A program made the translations under genes and the position numbers. Positions 8,831-21,285 of a stretch of 64,000 nt of DNA are shown here, piece by piece. Each line of letters opens with the position of its first letter. The first letter of the stretch is position 1. Under the pieces are notes generated by a model. It was not told the DNA's origin. It saw nothing but the letters and a program-made list of their open reading frames with translations, and ran no database searches. The stretch lies in assembly GCA_003023565.1 (NCBI GenBank), contig PXSA01000032.1, positions 1-64,000 on the forward strand, written 5' to 3'. Source of the DNA: Halobacteriales archaeon QS_9_68_17 (GTDB taxonomy: Archaea > Halobacteriota > Halobacteria > Halobacteriales > Natronoarchaeaceae).

Positions 8831-9731
8831 ATGGTCGACCGACCCAGGCTATACGACGGCGAGGCCGAGGGGTGGCAGCGGGGACTGTACGGCGACGTGA
8901 AGGCGACGTTCCGCGCGCCGGTCATCCACTGGGTGTTCCGGACCGCGGTGGCGAACGTGCCCGATTTCACGCGCTACGCGTGGGGGCAGGTGAAACCGAT
9001 GTTCCAGACCCGGGCGTTCGCCGAGTTCGCGGGAGGGTACCGCGACGCCGTTCTCGATCCGCTGGAAGCCGCCGGCGGTCTGCCGTCGTACCGCCGCGTC
9101 GACGTGGACGTGCCGCCGGCCGAGTCCCGGGAACTGCGCGGGCAACTGGCGACGTTCGACGCCGTCGCGCCGCGGCTCGCGGTGCTGTTCGAACTGCTTG
9201 ATCGCGGGCTGTACGGCGACCTCTCGCCCGACTCGTCGCCCGACGAGGCCGCGGCCGCGCCGTTCCCGCCCCGCGTCGACCGCGACCGCGGGCGGTCGCC
9301 GACGATGGTCGACCCCGGCGGCGCTCCGAAGGGGGCCGAAGACGCCGCGTCGGGCCTCCGGTCGTTCCACGGCCTCGACGACTTCCCGAGCGTCTACCGC
9401 TGTCTCGCGCAGTGGCCCTCGTACTTCGACCGGGCGTGGGCCGACCTCGAACCGGCGCTGGCCGACGTTCGTTCGCGGACGGCCGGACGCGCGCGGGCGA
9501 GCGACCGCCGACTTCGTCGACGGGGTCGCTTGCCGGCCGCGGATCGCGTCCGACGACCTGCGCGGGGCGGGAACCCCGGAGGACGGCGTCGAGGACTGCC
9601 CGGAACCGTTCCGGCCGTTCGCGAACGGCCCCGTCGAAACGTCCTGCCGGCGATCCATGCGTTCGCGGCGACCGTCGGGGTCGTCGGCCGTCGCGGGTCG
9701 TTCCGACGGCTCCCGATCCGGGCCGTTATGA
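8831..9731 (+). pseudogene. DehI-type 2-haloacid dehalogenase-like gene, frame-disrupted
   Basis: The first ~215 residues read as a DehI family protein: VKATFRAPVIHWVFRTAVAN, PDFTRYAWGQVKPMFQTR and DFPSVYRCLAQWPSYFDRAW. At about 9475-9490 the plausible frame moves by +1 (ATADFVDGVACRPRIASDDL) and at about 9637 it moves back by one base to VLPAIHAFAATVGVVGRRG. The last possible stop is TGA 9729-9731, reachable only by another shift, so the native 3' end is uncertain. The two shifts nearly cancel, which suggests sequence error or recent damage. DehI hydrolyses D- and L-2-haloacids. Only the family resemblance is supported here. Confidence 0.65.
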
Positions 9732-9754
9732 CGCGCTCGCCCCACGGTCCGGGT

Positions 9755-10516
9755 ATGACGGTTTCCTACGGCGACCTGACGGTAGACTGGCTCGGCTACG
9801 CGACAGCGCGGATCGAGGCCGCCGACGGAACGGTGGTCTACGTCGACCCCGGTCGTTACGGCGTGCTCACCGGGGACTGGGAGCCCTCGTCCCCCGGGGC
9901 CGGTCACCCGGAACCGCGGGACTACGCGCCCGGGGACGCCGACCTCGTCTGCGTCACCCACGACCACCACTACGACTCGGACGGCATCGAGCGCGTGGCC
10001 GACGGGGAGACGACCCTCGCCGTCTACGAGGCGGTGTATCCGCCGGGGATCGACCGCGATGTCGCTCCCCTCGACGACCTGCCGGGCGACGCGGTCCGGG
10101 TCGGCGAGCACGACGACGAACTGTTCGTCGACGTGGTCGTGCGAACGGTTCCCGCGTACAACGACCCGGACGGGCCGCACACCCGGGCGGACAGCGAACC
10201 GTACCACCCCGAGGGGTTCGGCGTCGGCTTCCACCTCACACTCGGTGGGACGAGCGTCTTCTGGCCGGGCGACAGCGACGCGCTCCCGGGGCACGAAGAA
10301 CTCGACGTGGACGTCTTCCTCCCGCCTATCGGCGGCAGCTTCACCATGGACCGCCACGGGACGGCCGACCTCGCCGCGGCGCTCGACCCGGACCTCGTCG
10401 TGCCGATCCACTACAACACGTTCGAGGCGCTGGAGGCGGACTCGCGGGCGTTCGCCGCCGACGTCGCGGGCCGGGGCGTTCCGGTCGCGCTGGACGAGAA
10501 CGGCGGTCGACGATAG
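9755..10516 (+). CDS. Metallo-beta-lactamase-fold hydrolase (UlaG-like)
   Basis: 253 residues of the MBL superfamily in its UlaG/UPF0173-like branch. Metal ligands appear in VCVTHDHHYDSDGIERV, FWPGDSD and VPIHYNTFEA. It begins TVSYGDLTVDWLGYATARIE, the usual first strands. An ATG at 9728 is also in frame and overlaps TGA 9729-9731; 9755 gives the family-like N terminus. The upstream frame is open into the broken DehI gene, so automated calls may fuse the two. Substrate unknown. Confidence 0.8.
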   Translation: MTVSYGDLTVDWLGYATARIEAADGTVVYVDPGRYGVLTGDWEPSSPGAGHPEPRDYAPGDADLVCVTHDHHYDSDGIERVADGETTLAVYEAVYPPGIDRDVAPLDDLPGDAVRVGEHDDELFVDVVVRTVPAYNDPDGPHTRADSEPYHPEGFGVGFHLTLGGTSVFWPGDSDALPGHEELDVDVFLPPIGGSFTMDRHGTADLAAALDPDLVVPIHYNTFEALEADSRAFAADVAGRGVPVALDENGGRR

Positions 10517-10567
10517 TTTCAACCTTCCGTCGGAACAACTAAGCCGGGGACGGACGTTTCTCGAAGC

Positions 10568-11578
10568 ATGCGAGAGGGCGGTGACGAACAGGCCGGCACG
10601 GACCGGGCCGGACCGAACGAGGCGTACTGCACCAGTTGCGGTGCAGTCGTGAACGCGAAGGCCGTCATTTGTCCCGAGTGCGGCGTCGAACGGGGCGTTG
10701 CGTCGGGGAGCGACGGCGACTCCGAACTCCAGCAGCGCCTCGTGGCCGAGCAATTACGGGGGTGGGAGGTGCAGGACCGGTACCGCGACAGCGTCGTGCT
10801 GGTCAAGCGGTCGGCCGGTAGCGCGGGGACCCACGCGTTGCTGTTTTTCCTCACTATCTGGTGGACCGGCGGCCTCGGTAACGCCGCTTACGCGGCCTAC
10901 AACTACTTCGTCGACGTCGACCGAAAGGTGCTCCGGCGCGACACCGAGAGGTCGAGCGACCTCTCCGCCGCCGACGAGATACACTGTCGGTCCTGCGGCG
11001 AGGAGATAAACGCCGAAGCCGACATCTGCCCGCACTGCGGCGTGCGGACCGTCACGGCGGGCGAGGACGGTCGTAACCGCACCGAGGAAACCCTCTCCGC
11101 CAGCGACGTTCGGGGGTCGACCGGTACGGACACCGCCTCCTGGATCGTGGGCGTGTTGCTTTCGGTCGCCGGGTTCGCCGCAGTGACCGGCGGAGGCGCG
11201 GCCTCCGTTCTCACCGGCGTCCTCATGCTGGCGCTCGGCCTCTATCTCGTCCCGCCGATCCGCGAGCGAGTTCGGAGCGACTACCCCGTCACCGCGTTCG
11301 GCCGCCACCAGCGCGTCGAGGAGACGGTCCTCCGCGGCGGCGAGAAGCCGTGTTCGGTCTGTTTCGACCCGGTCGAGGAAGGCGTCGAGCGCGAGTTCCA
11401 CGACGAGTTCGTCCTCTTCGGCGTCCCGGTGTACACCTACGAGAGCGGCACCAACGAGTACTGCCGCGACTGCGCCAGCGGCCGGGCACACGGAGGAGAC
11501 GCCGTCAGGGACCTCTCGGACGCGACGACCGCGCGCGACGGTGACCGCGACCGCGCGGTCGATTTCGAGACCGAGTGA
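10568..11578 (+). CDS. Double zinc-ribbon membrane protein
   Basis: 336 residues. Two zinc ribbons of the CxxC-x(n)-CxxC kind (YCTSCGAVV...CPECG near residues 20-40 and HCRSCGEEI...CPHCG near 140-160) each precede a hydrophobic stretch (ALLFFLTIWWTGGLGNAAY; WIVGVLLSVAGFAAV followed by VLTGVLMLALGLYLV). A C-terminal CSVC...CRDC pair adds a third possible metal site. The duplicated ribbon-helix layout suggests internal duplication. No enzymatic motif; function unknown. Confidence 0.75.
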   Translation: MREGGDEQAGTDRAGPNEAYCTSCGAVVNAKAVICPECGVERGVASGSDGDSELQQRLVAEQLRGWEVQDRYRDSVVLVKRSAGSAGTHALLFFLTIWWTGGLGNAAYAAYNYFVDVDRKVLRRDTERSSDLSAADEIHCRSCGEEINAEADICPHCGVRTVTAGEDGRNRTEETLSASDVRGSTGTDTASWIVGVLLSVAGFAAVTGGGAASVLTGVLMLALGLYLVPPIRERVRSDYPVTAFGRHQRVEETVLRGGEKPCSVCFDPVEEGVEREFHDEFVLFGVPVYTYESGTNEYCRDCASGRAHGGDAVRDLSDATTARDGDRDRAVDFETE

Positions 11579-11607
11579 CGGATCGATATTTTCACTCGAC
11601 TGTTTCT

Positions 11608-11619
11608 AACATAAACTAG
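11608..11619 (+). promoter_or_regulatory. TATA-like promoter of the 11.6-kb small gene
   Basis: AACATAAACTAG stands out from its GC-rich surroundings and lies about 30 bp before ATG 11644, consistent with a nearly leaderless haloarchaeal transcript. Confidence 0.4.
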
Positions 11620-11643
11620 TACCTTGTATTTTCTCGTGGTACG

Positions 11644-12016
11644 ATGTACCACAGGGGAGTTCAGCCTCGTAGACCATCTACGGGGCATCGTCGGGGGCGG
11701 CGTTCGGATAGTACTCGTGTACGGCGAACGGGAGTACGAAGACACTTTCCTTCGGGACGGTATCGGTGAGGTACATGGAGGCGGATCTCGAAGGATCACG
11801 GCGCGAGATCATCGTCTTCGGCCTCGGAAAGGACCGGGCCGGCGATATCATTCACGTCGGCGAACTTCGACACGTGATCTACGACACCGAGGACGCGCTG
11901 TCGGTCCAGCTATTACTCGGCAAACACGGGGGGTGTTCGTCAGCGTCGACGACGAACGCGAGGCCGAACTCTTCGACGTGGTCGAAGCGACGCGGGCGTG
12001 GATCGACGAGCAGTGA
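11644..12016 (+). pseudogene. Small haloarchaeal protein (DUF7522-like), frame-disrupted
   Basis: Three consecutive frame segments read as one small protein: FSLVDHLRGIVGGGVRIVLV / YGEREYEDTFLRDGIG, then MEADLEGSRREIIVFGLGK / DIIHVGELRHVIYDTEDALS, then VFVSVDDEREAELFDVVEA ending at TGA 12014-12016. This pattern (charged strand, R-Y-x-EADL, GxLxxxxxxxEDA, G-V-x-VSVD) resembles a haloarchaeal domain I recall as DUF7522. The second junction lies in a run of six G at about 11929-11934 where seven would restore the frame; the first is one extra base near 11770. Near-cancelling shifts in G runs suggest sequencing error. Function unknown. Confidence 0.5.
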
Positions 12017-12033
12017 GATGCCGTTCCCGGCGC

Positions 12034-12290
12034 TCAGCCGCCCCCGCCGTCCGTTCGCCCCGCTCGAACCCACCGATACCCGTACCCGTCGAGGTCGAAC
12101 CCGTATCGGCCGTCGTCCCGTCGCCGCCCGCCCTCGCCGAGGAGCGTCCGCACGGGTCCGTCGCCGGCGGCGGGTCGAGCGCGACCGACGCCGGTTCGTC
12201 CGCCAGGTCGTGTACCGTGGCGGCGGTGTCGCCGCCGTCGTAGCGGTGCGCGAAGACGTTGGCGGCGTCGAGTCGGCCGCCTACACCGTC
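12034..12290 (-). pseudogene. Remnant of a GH13 (amylase/trehalose-synthase-like) C-terminal domain
   Basis: Read on the minus strand with one frame change, this segment gives [20 protein letters not shown], then [10 protein letters not shown], then VRTLLGE and [14 protein letters not shown] before the stop. This is the beta-sandwich ending typical of GH13 alpha-glucan enzymes, whose last strand is a PYGYRWxR motif. Only about 85 residues remain and the catalytic barrel is absent. It abuts the top6A 3' end and supplies the stop codon that the top6A frame now uses. Confidence 0.5.
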
Positions 12291-13449
12291 GCGTTCTCGT
12301 CCCGGGGAGATGCGTGTTCCGCCACGAACGGTAGTCCACGTCGACGGTAAAAACGGTTCGCCGTCGCGGCGCGCCGCCGGAAGACTCCGGAAGGTACGTC
12401 TCCGTCACGAAGTCCAGCCCTCTCGACGCGAGGGCCTGCTGTTCCGCCTTCTTCCCGATGTCTAGCTGGAGTTCGATCTGCTCCTCCCAGTAGTCGGTCT
12501 GAAAGCGGGGGTCGTCGAGTTCGCTCTCCAGGGCGTTGATGTCGGAGTCGGCGAGCGGGTCCGTCGGCAGGTCGTACTCCACGATGTCCCCCGGCTGGAT
12601 GCCGATGAACCGCGCTTCGGGCGTCGCGAGGTACTCCGAGAGGTGCGCGGACTTGATGGAGCCGTACGCGACGGAGCCGTAGATCCGGTACGACCACGGG
12701 TCGCCGTCGGTAAACACGGTGACCGGCAGGTCGAGTCCGTCGTGCAGGCGCTTGGTGATGCGGCGGGTCGCCCGCGCCGGCTGGCCCTTGAGGTGGACGA
12801 CGATGACGTTGTACTCCTCGTCGAAGCCGTTCTCCACGAGGCGGTCGCGCATGCCACCGGTCTCGACGCAAAGAACGAAGTCGGCGTCGTTCTCGAGGAA
12901 CTCGATAGTGTCGGGGTTGTTCGGGATCTGGTAGCCGCCCTCGCCGACGTCTTTCTGGCAGTGGATCTCGCGCTCTCCCCGGCGGGTCTGCTCGCGGAGC
13001 TTCAGCGGTCCCATGATCGTCGCGCCGGACTCCTCGGGCCGCATGTGGAAGTCCTCGCGCGTGACGCCGCTGACGATCTCGAGGTCCTCGACGAGCTGGT
13101 TCGACTCGTCCTGGTTGTTGAACTGCGCCTCCTCGGCGTTCCAGGACTCCGAGAGGTAGTAGAGCTCACGCAGGGTGGACGAGCGGTCCTCCTCTAGCTG
13201 TTCGGCGAGGAAGTCGATAGCGTAAATGGCCTTCAGCAGCTTGCGCGCCCCGCGGACGCTGTTCGCCGACCGGGTGCTCTGCCGGTCGCCGTACACCCAC
13301 ACGTCCTCGTCCTCGTCGTACTCGATGTTGCTCTTCGTCCGGGTGGGCAGCGTCATTTTCGGGACGTCGCCCTCCTCGAACTGGTCGTAAAACTCCGCCG
13401 CGAGTTCGATGAGTTCCTCGCGAGCGTCCGCGTTCGTGTCAGTTCTCAT
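12034..13449 (-). CDS. top6A: DNA topoisomerase VI subunit A (aberrant 3' end)
   Basis: Spo11-like catalytic subunit of the type IIB topoisomerase. Recognisable: the catalytic tyrosine region [11 protein letters not shown] (about 91-101), the Toprim strand [17 protein letters not shown], then [15 protein letters not shown] and [16 protein letters not shown]. The native sequence ends near 12385 (about residue 355, close to the family's length). The remaining ~115 codons are Arg-rich and lose third-position GC bias, and they run through an oligo-T (minus strand, 12349-12353) into a GH13-like remnant. The true stop seems to have been lost by indel or deletion. The ATG lies within the last codons of top6B (11-bp overlap). 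Confidence 0.9.
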   Translation of the reverse strand: MRTDTNADAREELIELAAEFYDQFEEGDVPKMTLPTRTKSNIEYDEDEDVWVYGDRQSTRSANSVRGARKLLKAIYAIDFLAEQLEEDRSSTLRELYYLSESWNAEEAQFNNQDESNQLVEDLEIVSGVTREDFHMRPEESGATIMGPLKLREQTRRGEREIHCQKDVGEGGYQIPNNPDTIEFLENDADFVLCVETGGMRDRLVENGFDEEYNVIVVHLKGQPARATRRITKRLHDGLDLPVTVFTDGDPWSYRIYGSVAYGSIKSAHLSEYLATPEARFIGIQPGDIVEYDLPTDPLADSDINALESELDDPRFQTDYWEEQIELQLDIGKKAEQQALASRGLDFVTETYLPESSGGAPRRRTVFTVDVDYRSWRNTHLPGTRTRRCRRPTRRRQRLRAPLRRRRHRRHGTRPGGRTGVGRARPAAGDGPVRTLLGEGGRRRDDGRYGFDLDGYGYRWVRAGRTDGGGG

Positions 13450-15877
13450 TGATGATAGTCAGTTTCTCCGTCTCCACCCCGTCCACGTCGAGGTCGAACG
13501 ATGCGTCGTCGGCCGTCTGGTAGGCCAGCGTCTCCTCGTCCCCGCTGGCGACGTCGACGGACCACTTGACGAACCACTCGTCGTCCATCTCGACGACGGT
13601 AGCGTCGTCGGGCAGGTCCCGCGGTTCGGCGGTGACGATGTCGGTCAGCTCCAGCGACTCGTTCGCGTTCGAGTGGTTCTCGACCGTGACGGCGACTTTC
13701 CGTCCGTCGCCGTTCGCCTTCACGTCGCGGCCGACCCGGACGTTGTTCATGATCCGGGCCATCGCGTCGCTGATGTCGGGTTCCTCGTTGTCGGTCACCG
13801 ACGCCACCTTCTCCGCCATCTCCGGCAGGATGGTCGCCAGCACGTCCTGTTTCTGCCGGCGCTTCTCCATCGAGCGGCGCTTCTTCAGGTAGCTCTTCAG
13901 GTCGCGGGCCGCCTCCCGGATGGCGAGTTCGATCTCGTCCTCTATCTCGGGGATGTTGGCGATGGCGTCTTTCGACTCGCTGGTGAAAGGGACGTTCGTC
14001 GAGGCCACGTGGACCATGACGACGACCGGGCCGTTCGGGATGCCGCTCCCGCCGGGCTGGTCGAGGTTGTAGTTCCGCCAGCCGATCTGCTTGACCACGT
14101 CGGTCGTCGCGCACGCGCCGCGCTGGTAGACCAGCGGGACGCGGTTCGCGAACCGCATCACCTGCGCCGTCCCGTCGTCGGGGAGCTCGCCGCCGTAGGC
14201 GATGCCGGCCTCGACGATGAACGGGTCGCCGCCGGTGACCTCCGCGTCGCGAGTCGCCGCGGCGTAGAAGTCCGCGTCGAACTCCTTTGTCAGGCCCGCC
14301 TCGACGAGTTCGTCGGTGATGGGCGCGAGGCAGTTCGTCGGCGGGGCCATGATGTCGGTCGAGCGCATCGCTTCGAGCAGTTCGCTCGTCGCGTCGCGGT
14401 CGTCCGCGAGTTCGCTGACCTTCGGAACCTCGTCCGGGACGGTCGTCATCGCGGACCAGATCGCTTCGACGACGTTCTCGCGGGCCGTCTCACCGATGCT
14501 CACGTCCTCGCGCTCGGCGGTGCGGTCGGCCGCCCAGGCGACGTACTCGGCGAGTTCGTCGCGAGTGAGGCGGTCGCGGTCGTCCTCGTCGTTGCGGAAG
14601 CGATTGGCGATCCGCGAGGCGAGCGCCTCGACCGTCGCGTCGTCTTTCCGCCTGCTCGTCGCCTCGTTGACGAGGCCGTAGAGGTCGGCGGCGCGCCGCC
14701 CCTCGGGCACTTCGTCGTCCTCGTCGACGCCGAGGATCGCCGTCCACGACGCCTCGACGGCGTTTTTCTGTACCGTCGCGCCGAACGTCGCGGCGAAGCC
14801 GTCGCCGACCTGTTCGGCCGCCTCGGCCACGGCGTCCCGAAGCTGGTGATGGGCGACTCGGTCGTGGCTCGCGACGCGTTCGGTGACGGCAGCGCCGAAG
14901 GCGTCGGTCGCGCCAGCGCCCTTGTTCGCCGTGGCGTCGGCCACGGCGGCGGCGATGTCGGCGTTCTCGTGGTCCCGGGGCGGCTCCCACGTCATCTCAC
15001 GGCCGAAGTGCCGGTCGCGGAAGTCCTCGATGACGCTGTCGGCGGTTTTCGAGCCGACGCGGGTGAACTCCTCCTGAAGGAACCCCGAGACGGAGTGGGA
15101 GTTCGTCGCCGCCAGCATCTTCAGGACGGTCCCGAGTTCGACGCCGTGGGGGTGCGGGCGGATCTCCTCCGTCTCGTCCGGTAGCTGGTCGGTCGCGCGC
15201 TCGAACTTGAACTGCTCCTGCGGTTCGCGGAGTTCGAGACGCGCGTGCGGGTTGACGACCGCCGTGTGCTTGATGTAGTCGTGAAGCTGCTGGCGGGCGC
15301 GCATGTTCGCCTCCATCTCCATCTCGATGCGCGTCCCGTGCGGGCGGTCCCACGAGGTGGTCTCCTCGACGGCGATCTCCGGTTCGTTCTCGTCCGTGTC
15401 GATGATCAGTTCGAAGTACTCTGCCTCGCTTGCCCCCTGGGTTCGACTCGTGATCTTCGCCGGTTTCCCGCTGGTTAGCTGGGAGTAGAGAACGGCGGCG
15501 GAGATACCGATACCTTGCTGACCCCGACTCTGCTCTCGGGCATGAAAGCGGGAGCCGTACAGCAGTTTCCCGAACACTTTGGGCAACTGCTCTTTGGTGA
15601 TCCCCGGCCCGTTGTCCTCGACGGTCAGCCTGTAGTAGTCGCCGACCTCCTCTATCTCGACGTAGATATCGGGCAATACGCCCGCCTCCTCGGCCGCGTC
15701 CAGCGCGTTGTCGACCGCCTCCTTGACTGCGGTTACCAACCCTCGGGCTCCGCTGTCGAACCCGAGCATGTGCTTGTTCTTCTCGAAGAACTCGGCGATG
15801 GAGATCTGGCGCTGGCTCTCCGCCAGCTCCTCCGCGATCTCCGAGTCCTCGCCAAGCGTCGACTGGAACGAGGTCAT
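13439..15877 (-). CDS. top6B: DNA topoisomerase VI subunit B
   Basis: ATPase subunit of Topo VI. The GHKL ATP site is clear: [22 protein letters not shown] and [18 protein letters not shown]. The transducer lysine lies in the central part, and the C-terminal region carries the extended domain seen in haloarchaeal Top6B (812 residues). I chose ATG 15877 ([20 protein letters not shown]) over the ATG four codons upstream. top6A overlaps its end. The pair is transcribed away from gyrB-gyrA across a 306-bp spacer. Confidence 0.97.
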   Translation of the reverse strand: MTSFQSTLGEDSEIAEELAESQRQISIAEFFEKNKHMLGFDSGARGLVTAVKEAVDNALDAAEEAGVLPDIYVEIEEVGDYYRLTVEDNGPGITKEQLPKVFGKLLYGSRFHAREQSRGQQGIGISAAVLYSQLTSGKPAKITSRTQGASEAEYFELIIDTDENEPEIAVEETTSWDRPHGTRIEMEMEANMRARQQLHDYIKHTAVVNPHARLELREPQEQFKFERATDQLPDETEEIRPHPHGVELGTVLKMLAATNSHSVSGFLQEEFTRVGSKTADSVIEDFRDRHFGREMTWEPPRDHENADIAAAVADATANKGAGATDAFGAAVTERVASHDRVAHHQLRDAVAEAAEQVGDGFAATFGATVQKNAVEASWTAILGVDEDDEVPEGRRAADLYGLVNEATSRRKDDATVEALASRIANRFRNDEDDRDRLTRDELAEYVAWAADRTAEREDVSIGETARENVVEAIWSAMTTVPDEVPKVSELADDRDATSELLEAMRSTDIMAPPTNCLAPITDELVEAGLTKEFDADFYAAATRDAEVTGGDPFIVEAGIAYGGELPDDGTAQVMRFANRVPLVYQRGACATTDVVKQIGWRNYNLDQPGGSGIPNGPVVVMVHVASTNVPFTSESKDAIANIPEIEDEIELAIREAARDLKSYLKKRRSMEKRRQKQDVLATILPEMAEKVASVTDNEEPDISDAMARIMNNVRVGRDVKANGDGRKVAVTVENHSNANESLELTDIVTAEPRDLPDDATVVEMDDEWFVKWSVDVASGDEETLAYQTADDASFDLDVDGVETEKLTIINEN

Positions 15878-16121
15878 CGTGTACCCCAATTACTCGTGGG
15901 GAGTTTAAAACCTGTATGCTACCGTGGTGAAAGTAGAGCGGGGTCGCCGTCGTCTCGCGTTCCGCGGCGTGACGTTCGGGACGTCTCGCCCGCGAGAACG
16001 TACTCCGCGGCCGCCACGAGCGGGAGCCGACACCGGCGCTCGTACCGAACGCGATACACGTCGCGCCCGACCTCCGGGATACGGCCGCGCTCCGTGAGGT
16101 ACGTGATCTGTCACGAACTCG

Positions 16122-16141
16122 CGCACGCGCGAGCGCGTGCG
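16122..16141. promoter_or_regulatory. Palindrome / alternating purine-pyrimidine tract upstream of gyrB
   Basis: CGCACGCGC, 2-bp spacer GA, GCGCGTGCG: a perfect 9-bp inverted repeat whose strands alternate pyrimidine and purine almost without break. It ends 4-5 bp before the gyrB TATA box, where it could be an operator or a Z-DNA-prone, supercoiling-sensing element. Confidence 0.5.
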
Positions 16142-16145
16142 TGAC

Positions 16146-16153
16146 TTTTATTA
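16146..16153 (+). promoter_or_regulatory. gyrB TATA box
   Basis: TTTTATTA centred about 34 bp before ATG 16184, predicting initiation near 16177 and a leader of only a few bases, the usual haloarchaeal arrangement. Confidence 0.6.
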
Positions 16154-16168
16154 CTCCCGCAGGCTTAA

Positions 16169-18145
<1,977 letters not shown>

Positions 18146-18146
18146 C

Positions 18147-20600
18147 ATGAGTTCGGAAGTACCAGACCCGTCGGACGTGGACACGGACGCCGCGCGCGTC
18201 GACCGCGTCCGCATCGAGGACGAGATGGAGCAGAGCTACATCGACTACGCGATGAGCGTCATCGCCGGCCGCGCCCTCCCGGACGTCCGGGACGGCCTCA
18301 AGCCGGTCCACCGCCGCATCCTCTACGCGATGCACGAGATGGGCGTTACGAGCGGGTCCGGCCACCGCAAGTCCTCGTCCGTTGTGGGCGAGACGATGGG
18401 TGATTACCACCCCCACGGCGACAGCGCGATCTACGACACCCTGGTCCGGATGGCCCAGGACTTCTCGATGCGATACCCCCTGGTCGACGGGCAGGGCAAC
18501 TTCGGGTCGATGGACGGCGATCCCGCGGCCGCCATGCGGTACACGGAGGCCCGGATGAGCCCCATCTCGGAGGAACTGCTCGCGGACATCGAGAAAGACA
18601 CCGTCGAGTTCAGGTCCAACTACGACGACCGCCTCACGGAGCCCGAGGTACTGCCCTCGGCGTTCCCGAACCTGCTGGTCAACGGCTCTTCGGGCATCGC
18701 CGTCGGGATGTCGACGAACATCCCGCCGCACAACCTCGGCGAGGTGATCGACGCGACGATCCACCTCATCGACGACCCCGACTGCGACGTCGACGACCTG
18801 ATGGAGCACGTCAAGGGTCCGGACTTCCCGACCGGCGCGAACATCGTCGGCCGCGACGCGGTCTACTCCGCGTACTCGACCGGCCGCGGCCGGGTCCGCG
18901 TCCGCGCCGAGTTCGCGGTCGAGGAGGACGAGCGCATCGTCATCACGGAGGTCCCGTTCCAGGCGAACAAGGCGCGGATGGTCGAGCGCATCGCCGAGGA
19001 CGTCAACGAGGGGAAGGTCGAGGGCGTCCGCGACCTGCGCGACGAGTCCGACCGTAACGGCGTCCGCGTCGTCATCGAGCTCAAGCGCGGCGCGAACGCC
19101 GAGGTCGTGAAGAACCAGCTGCTGGAACACCACCTCGAAACCACCTTCGGTGTGATCAACCTCGCGCTGGTCGACGGCCAGCCCCGGGTGCTCACGCTGA
19201 AAGAGACCCTGGCGGAGTACGTCGCCCACCGGAGAGCGGTCGTCCGCCGGCGCAGCCAGTACGACCTCGACGAGGCCGAGGACCGGGCGCACATCCTGGA
19301 GGGCCGCCTGACGGCGCTGGAAAACGTCGACGACGTGGTCGACCTGATCCGGAACGCGGAGGACCGCGACGCCGCGAAGGAGGCGCTCATCGAGGCGTAC
19401 GACTTCTCACAGGACCAGGCCGACCACATCGTCCGGATGCAACTCGGCAGCCTCACCTCGATGGAGTCCGCCGAGATCGAAGAGGAGTACGAGCAGGTGC
19501 AGGCCCGCATCGAGCGCCTCGAGACCATCCTCGGCGACGAGGACGAACTCCTCGCCGTGATCAAAGGGGAGCTCCGCGAGATCAAAGACGAGTACGCCGA
19601 CGAGCGCGAGACCAGCATCGTCGAGGACGAGGGCACCGTCACCCACGAGGACCTCATCCCCGAGGAGGACGTGGTCGTCGTCGTCACCGAGGACGACTAC
19701 GTCAAGCGGATGCCGGTCGACCGCTTCGACCCGCAGAACCGCGGCGGGAAAGGGATCATCGGCGTCGACGTGAAGGAGGGCGACCGCGTCTCGAAGGTGT
19801 TCCGCGCGAACACCCACGACTACCTGCTCTGCTTCACGAACCAGGGGCAGGTCTACCGCCTGAAGGCCTACGAGATCCCCGAGATGAGCCGGACCGCGCG
19901 CGGCAAGTCGGCGATCAACCTCATCGACCTCGACGACGGCGAGGAGATCACCGCCGTCGTCGCTACCGACGAGTTCGAGCCCGACGAGTGCGTCACGACC
20001 GTCACCCGCGACGGCTACATCAAGCGCACCGCCGCCGCCGAGTTCGAGAACATCCTCTCGACCGGCATCATCGCCGCCGACCTGACGGACGGCGACGAAC
20101 TGGTCGACGTCGCCGTCACGGACGGTAGCGAGGCACTGGTCGTCGCCACGCGCGACGGCATGACGATCCGGTTCGACGAGTCGGAGGTCCGCGAGATGGG
20201 TCGTAACGCTCGCGGCGTGGGTGCAATCAAACTGGAGGGCGACGACGCGGTGGCCGGCCTCGTCGCGACCGACGAGGGCGACGAGCGCTCCCTACTGACC
20301 GTCACCGAGAACGGCTACGGCAAGCGCACGCCGCTCTCGGAGTACCGCACCCAGTCCCGCTACGGGAAGGGCCTGATCGACATCAAGACGGGCGAGCGCA
20401 ACGGCCGGGTCGTCTCGGCCAAGTCCGTCGGCGAGCGCGACGACCTCGTCGCCATGAGCGACCGGGGCCAGATCATGCGCACCCGCGCGAACGACGTCTC
20501 CACCGTCGGACGGAACACGATGGGCGTCACCCTGATGGACGTTGAGGACGGCGACACGGTCGCCAGCGTCGACGTGGTACCGGACGTCGGCGACGAGTAG
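18147..20600 (+). CDS. gyrA: DNA gyrase subunit A
   Basis: Breakage-reunion subunit, 817 residues. The catalytic tyrosine is Y132 in [13 protein letters not shown]; the upstream winged-helix has [14 protein letters not shown] and [20 protein letters not shown]. The C-terminal beta-pinwheel includes a GyrA-box-like [12 protein letters not shown] near 530, needed for wrapping DNA and supercoiling. It starts one base after the gyrB stop. Confidence 0.97.
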   Translation: MSSEVPDPSDVDTDAARVDRVRIEDEMEQSYIDYAMSVIAGRALPDVRDGLKPVHRRILYAMHEMGVTSGSGHRKSSSVVGETMGDYHPHGDSAIYDTLVRMAQDFSMRYPLVDGQGNFGSMDGDPAAAMRYTEARMSPISEELLADIEKDTVEFRSNYDDRLTEPEVLPSAFPNLLVNGSSGIAVGMSTNIPPHNLGEVIDATIHLIDDPDCDVDDLMEHVKGPDFPTGANIVGRDAVYSAYSTGRGRVRVRAEFAVEEDERIVITEVPFQANKARMVERIAEDVNEGKVEGVRDLRDESDRNGVRVVIELKRGANAEVVKNQLLEHHLETTFGVINLALVDGQPRVLTLKETLAEYVAHRRAVVRRRSQYDLDEAEDRAHILEGRLTALENVDDVVDLIRNAEDRDAAKEALIEAYDFSQDQADHIVRMQLGSLTSMESAEIEEEYEQVQARIERLETILGDEDELLAVIKGELREIKDEYADERETSIVEDEGTVTHEDLIPEEDVVVVVTEDDYVKRMPVDRFDPQNRGGKGIIGVDVKEGDRVSKVFRANTHDYLLCFTNQGQVYRLKAYEIPEMSRTARGKSAINLIDLDDGEEITAVVATDEFEPDECVTTVTRDGYIKRTAAAEFENILSTGIIAADLTDGDELVDVAVTDGSEALVVATRDGMTIRFDESEVREMGRNARGVGAIKLEGDDAVAGLVATDEGDERSLLTVTENGYGKRTPLSEYRTQSRYGKGLIDIKTGERNGRVVSAKSVGERDDLVAMSDRGQIMRTRANDVSTVGRNTMGVTLMDVEDGDTVASVDVVPDVGDE

Positions 20601-20669
20601 GACCGAAACCGCTCTCTTCGTCTCGCTCCGCGACAGGCGGGCTTCGTCCCCGCACGCCGTAAACCGGAT

Positions 20670-21285
20670 ATGCTCGTTCTCGGCGACTCGCACGCGTCCG
20701 ACCCGGACAAGCGCGACGCTCTCCTCGCCGCCTACGAGGCCGCCGACGCGGACGTGGCGCTCCACGTCGGCGATCTGGAGCACTACGACCCGCCGGTCAC
20801 GACCTACTTCATCGCCGGCAACAACGAGGACTTCGACGTGATCGGGTCGATGCGGGAGAACGCGACGCTCGGGGAGCGAAACGCCCGCCTGCTCGCGAGC
20901 ACCACGGCGGACGTGCAGGGGGTCCGCGTCGCCGGTCTCTCCGGAAACTACTCCCCGACCCGGTACGGGAAGTCCCGCGACGAACTCTCCGGCGACCGGC
21001 GTCGGCACTTCACGCGGGAGGACGTGCGGGCAGCGACGGAACTCGACGGCGTCGACGTGTTCCTCACGCACGAGTCGCCACAGGGGTTTCTGGGTCGGGG
21101 GAGCGCCCGCGTCGACGACATCCTACGGGCGCTCCGGCCCGATCTGTCCGGTCGGTCACCATCACCGCCACGCGAAGGGACGGTTCGAGGAGACGCGCCT
21201 CGTCGGCTTGGAGCCGGTCTGGGAGAGCTACTACCGGCTCGACCCGGAGACGCTCGAACTGGAGCGCTACGACGCGCTCAGATGA
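20670..21285 (+). pseudogene. Calcineurin-like (YfcE/MJ0936-type) metallophosphoesterase, frameshifted
   Basis: The first ~158 residues form a phosphoesterase: MLVLGDSHASDPDKRD, HVGDLEH, IAGNNEDFDV and FLTHESPQGF. Around 21143-21150 the frame moves by one base. The next frame reads VGHHHRHAKGRFEETRLVGL to DPETLELERYDALR, supplying the final metal-binding GHxH motif and stop (TGA 21283-21285). Both halves carry good codon bias, so a single-base change, real or a sequencing error, splits an otherwise complete gene. The end overlaps the convergent arginase gene by 8 bp. Confidence 0.8.

Noticed and set aside
8831-10516. Genuine DehI-metallo-hydrolase fusion protein
   Set aside because: The joining segment is out of the DehI frame for about 155 bp. 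Both parts are complete families on their own.
8849-10753. 634-codon minus-strand open frame over the DehI/MBL region
   Set aside because: Arg/Val-rich antisense shadow. The plus strand carries recognisable DehI and metallo-hydrolase sequence.
15919-16059. Minus-strand frame of about 46-60 codons in the top6B-gyrB spacer (ending GETSRTSRRGTRDDGDPALL)
   Set aside because: It has some codon bias but no ATG and only a GTG without promoter context. It overlaps the region expected to hold divergent promoters, so it is not supportable as a gene.
16081-16144. Metalloprotease-like HELAHA string in a plus-strand frame near gyrB
   Set aside because: The frame lacks codon bias and start context. The string arises from the CGCACGCG repeat by chance.
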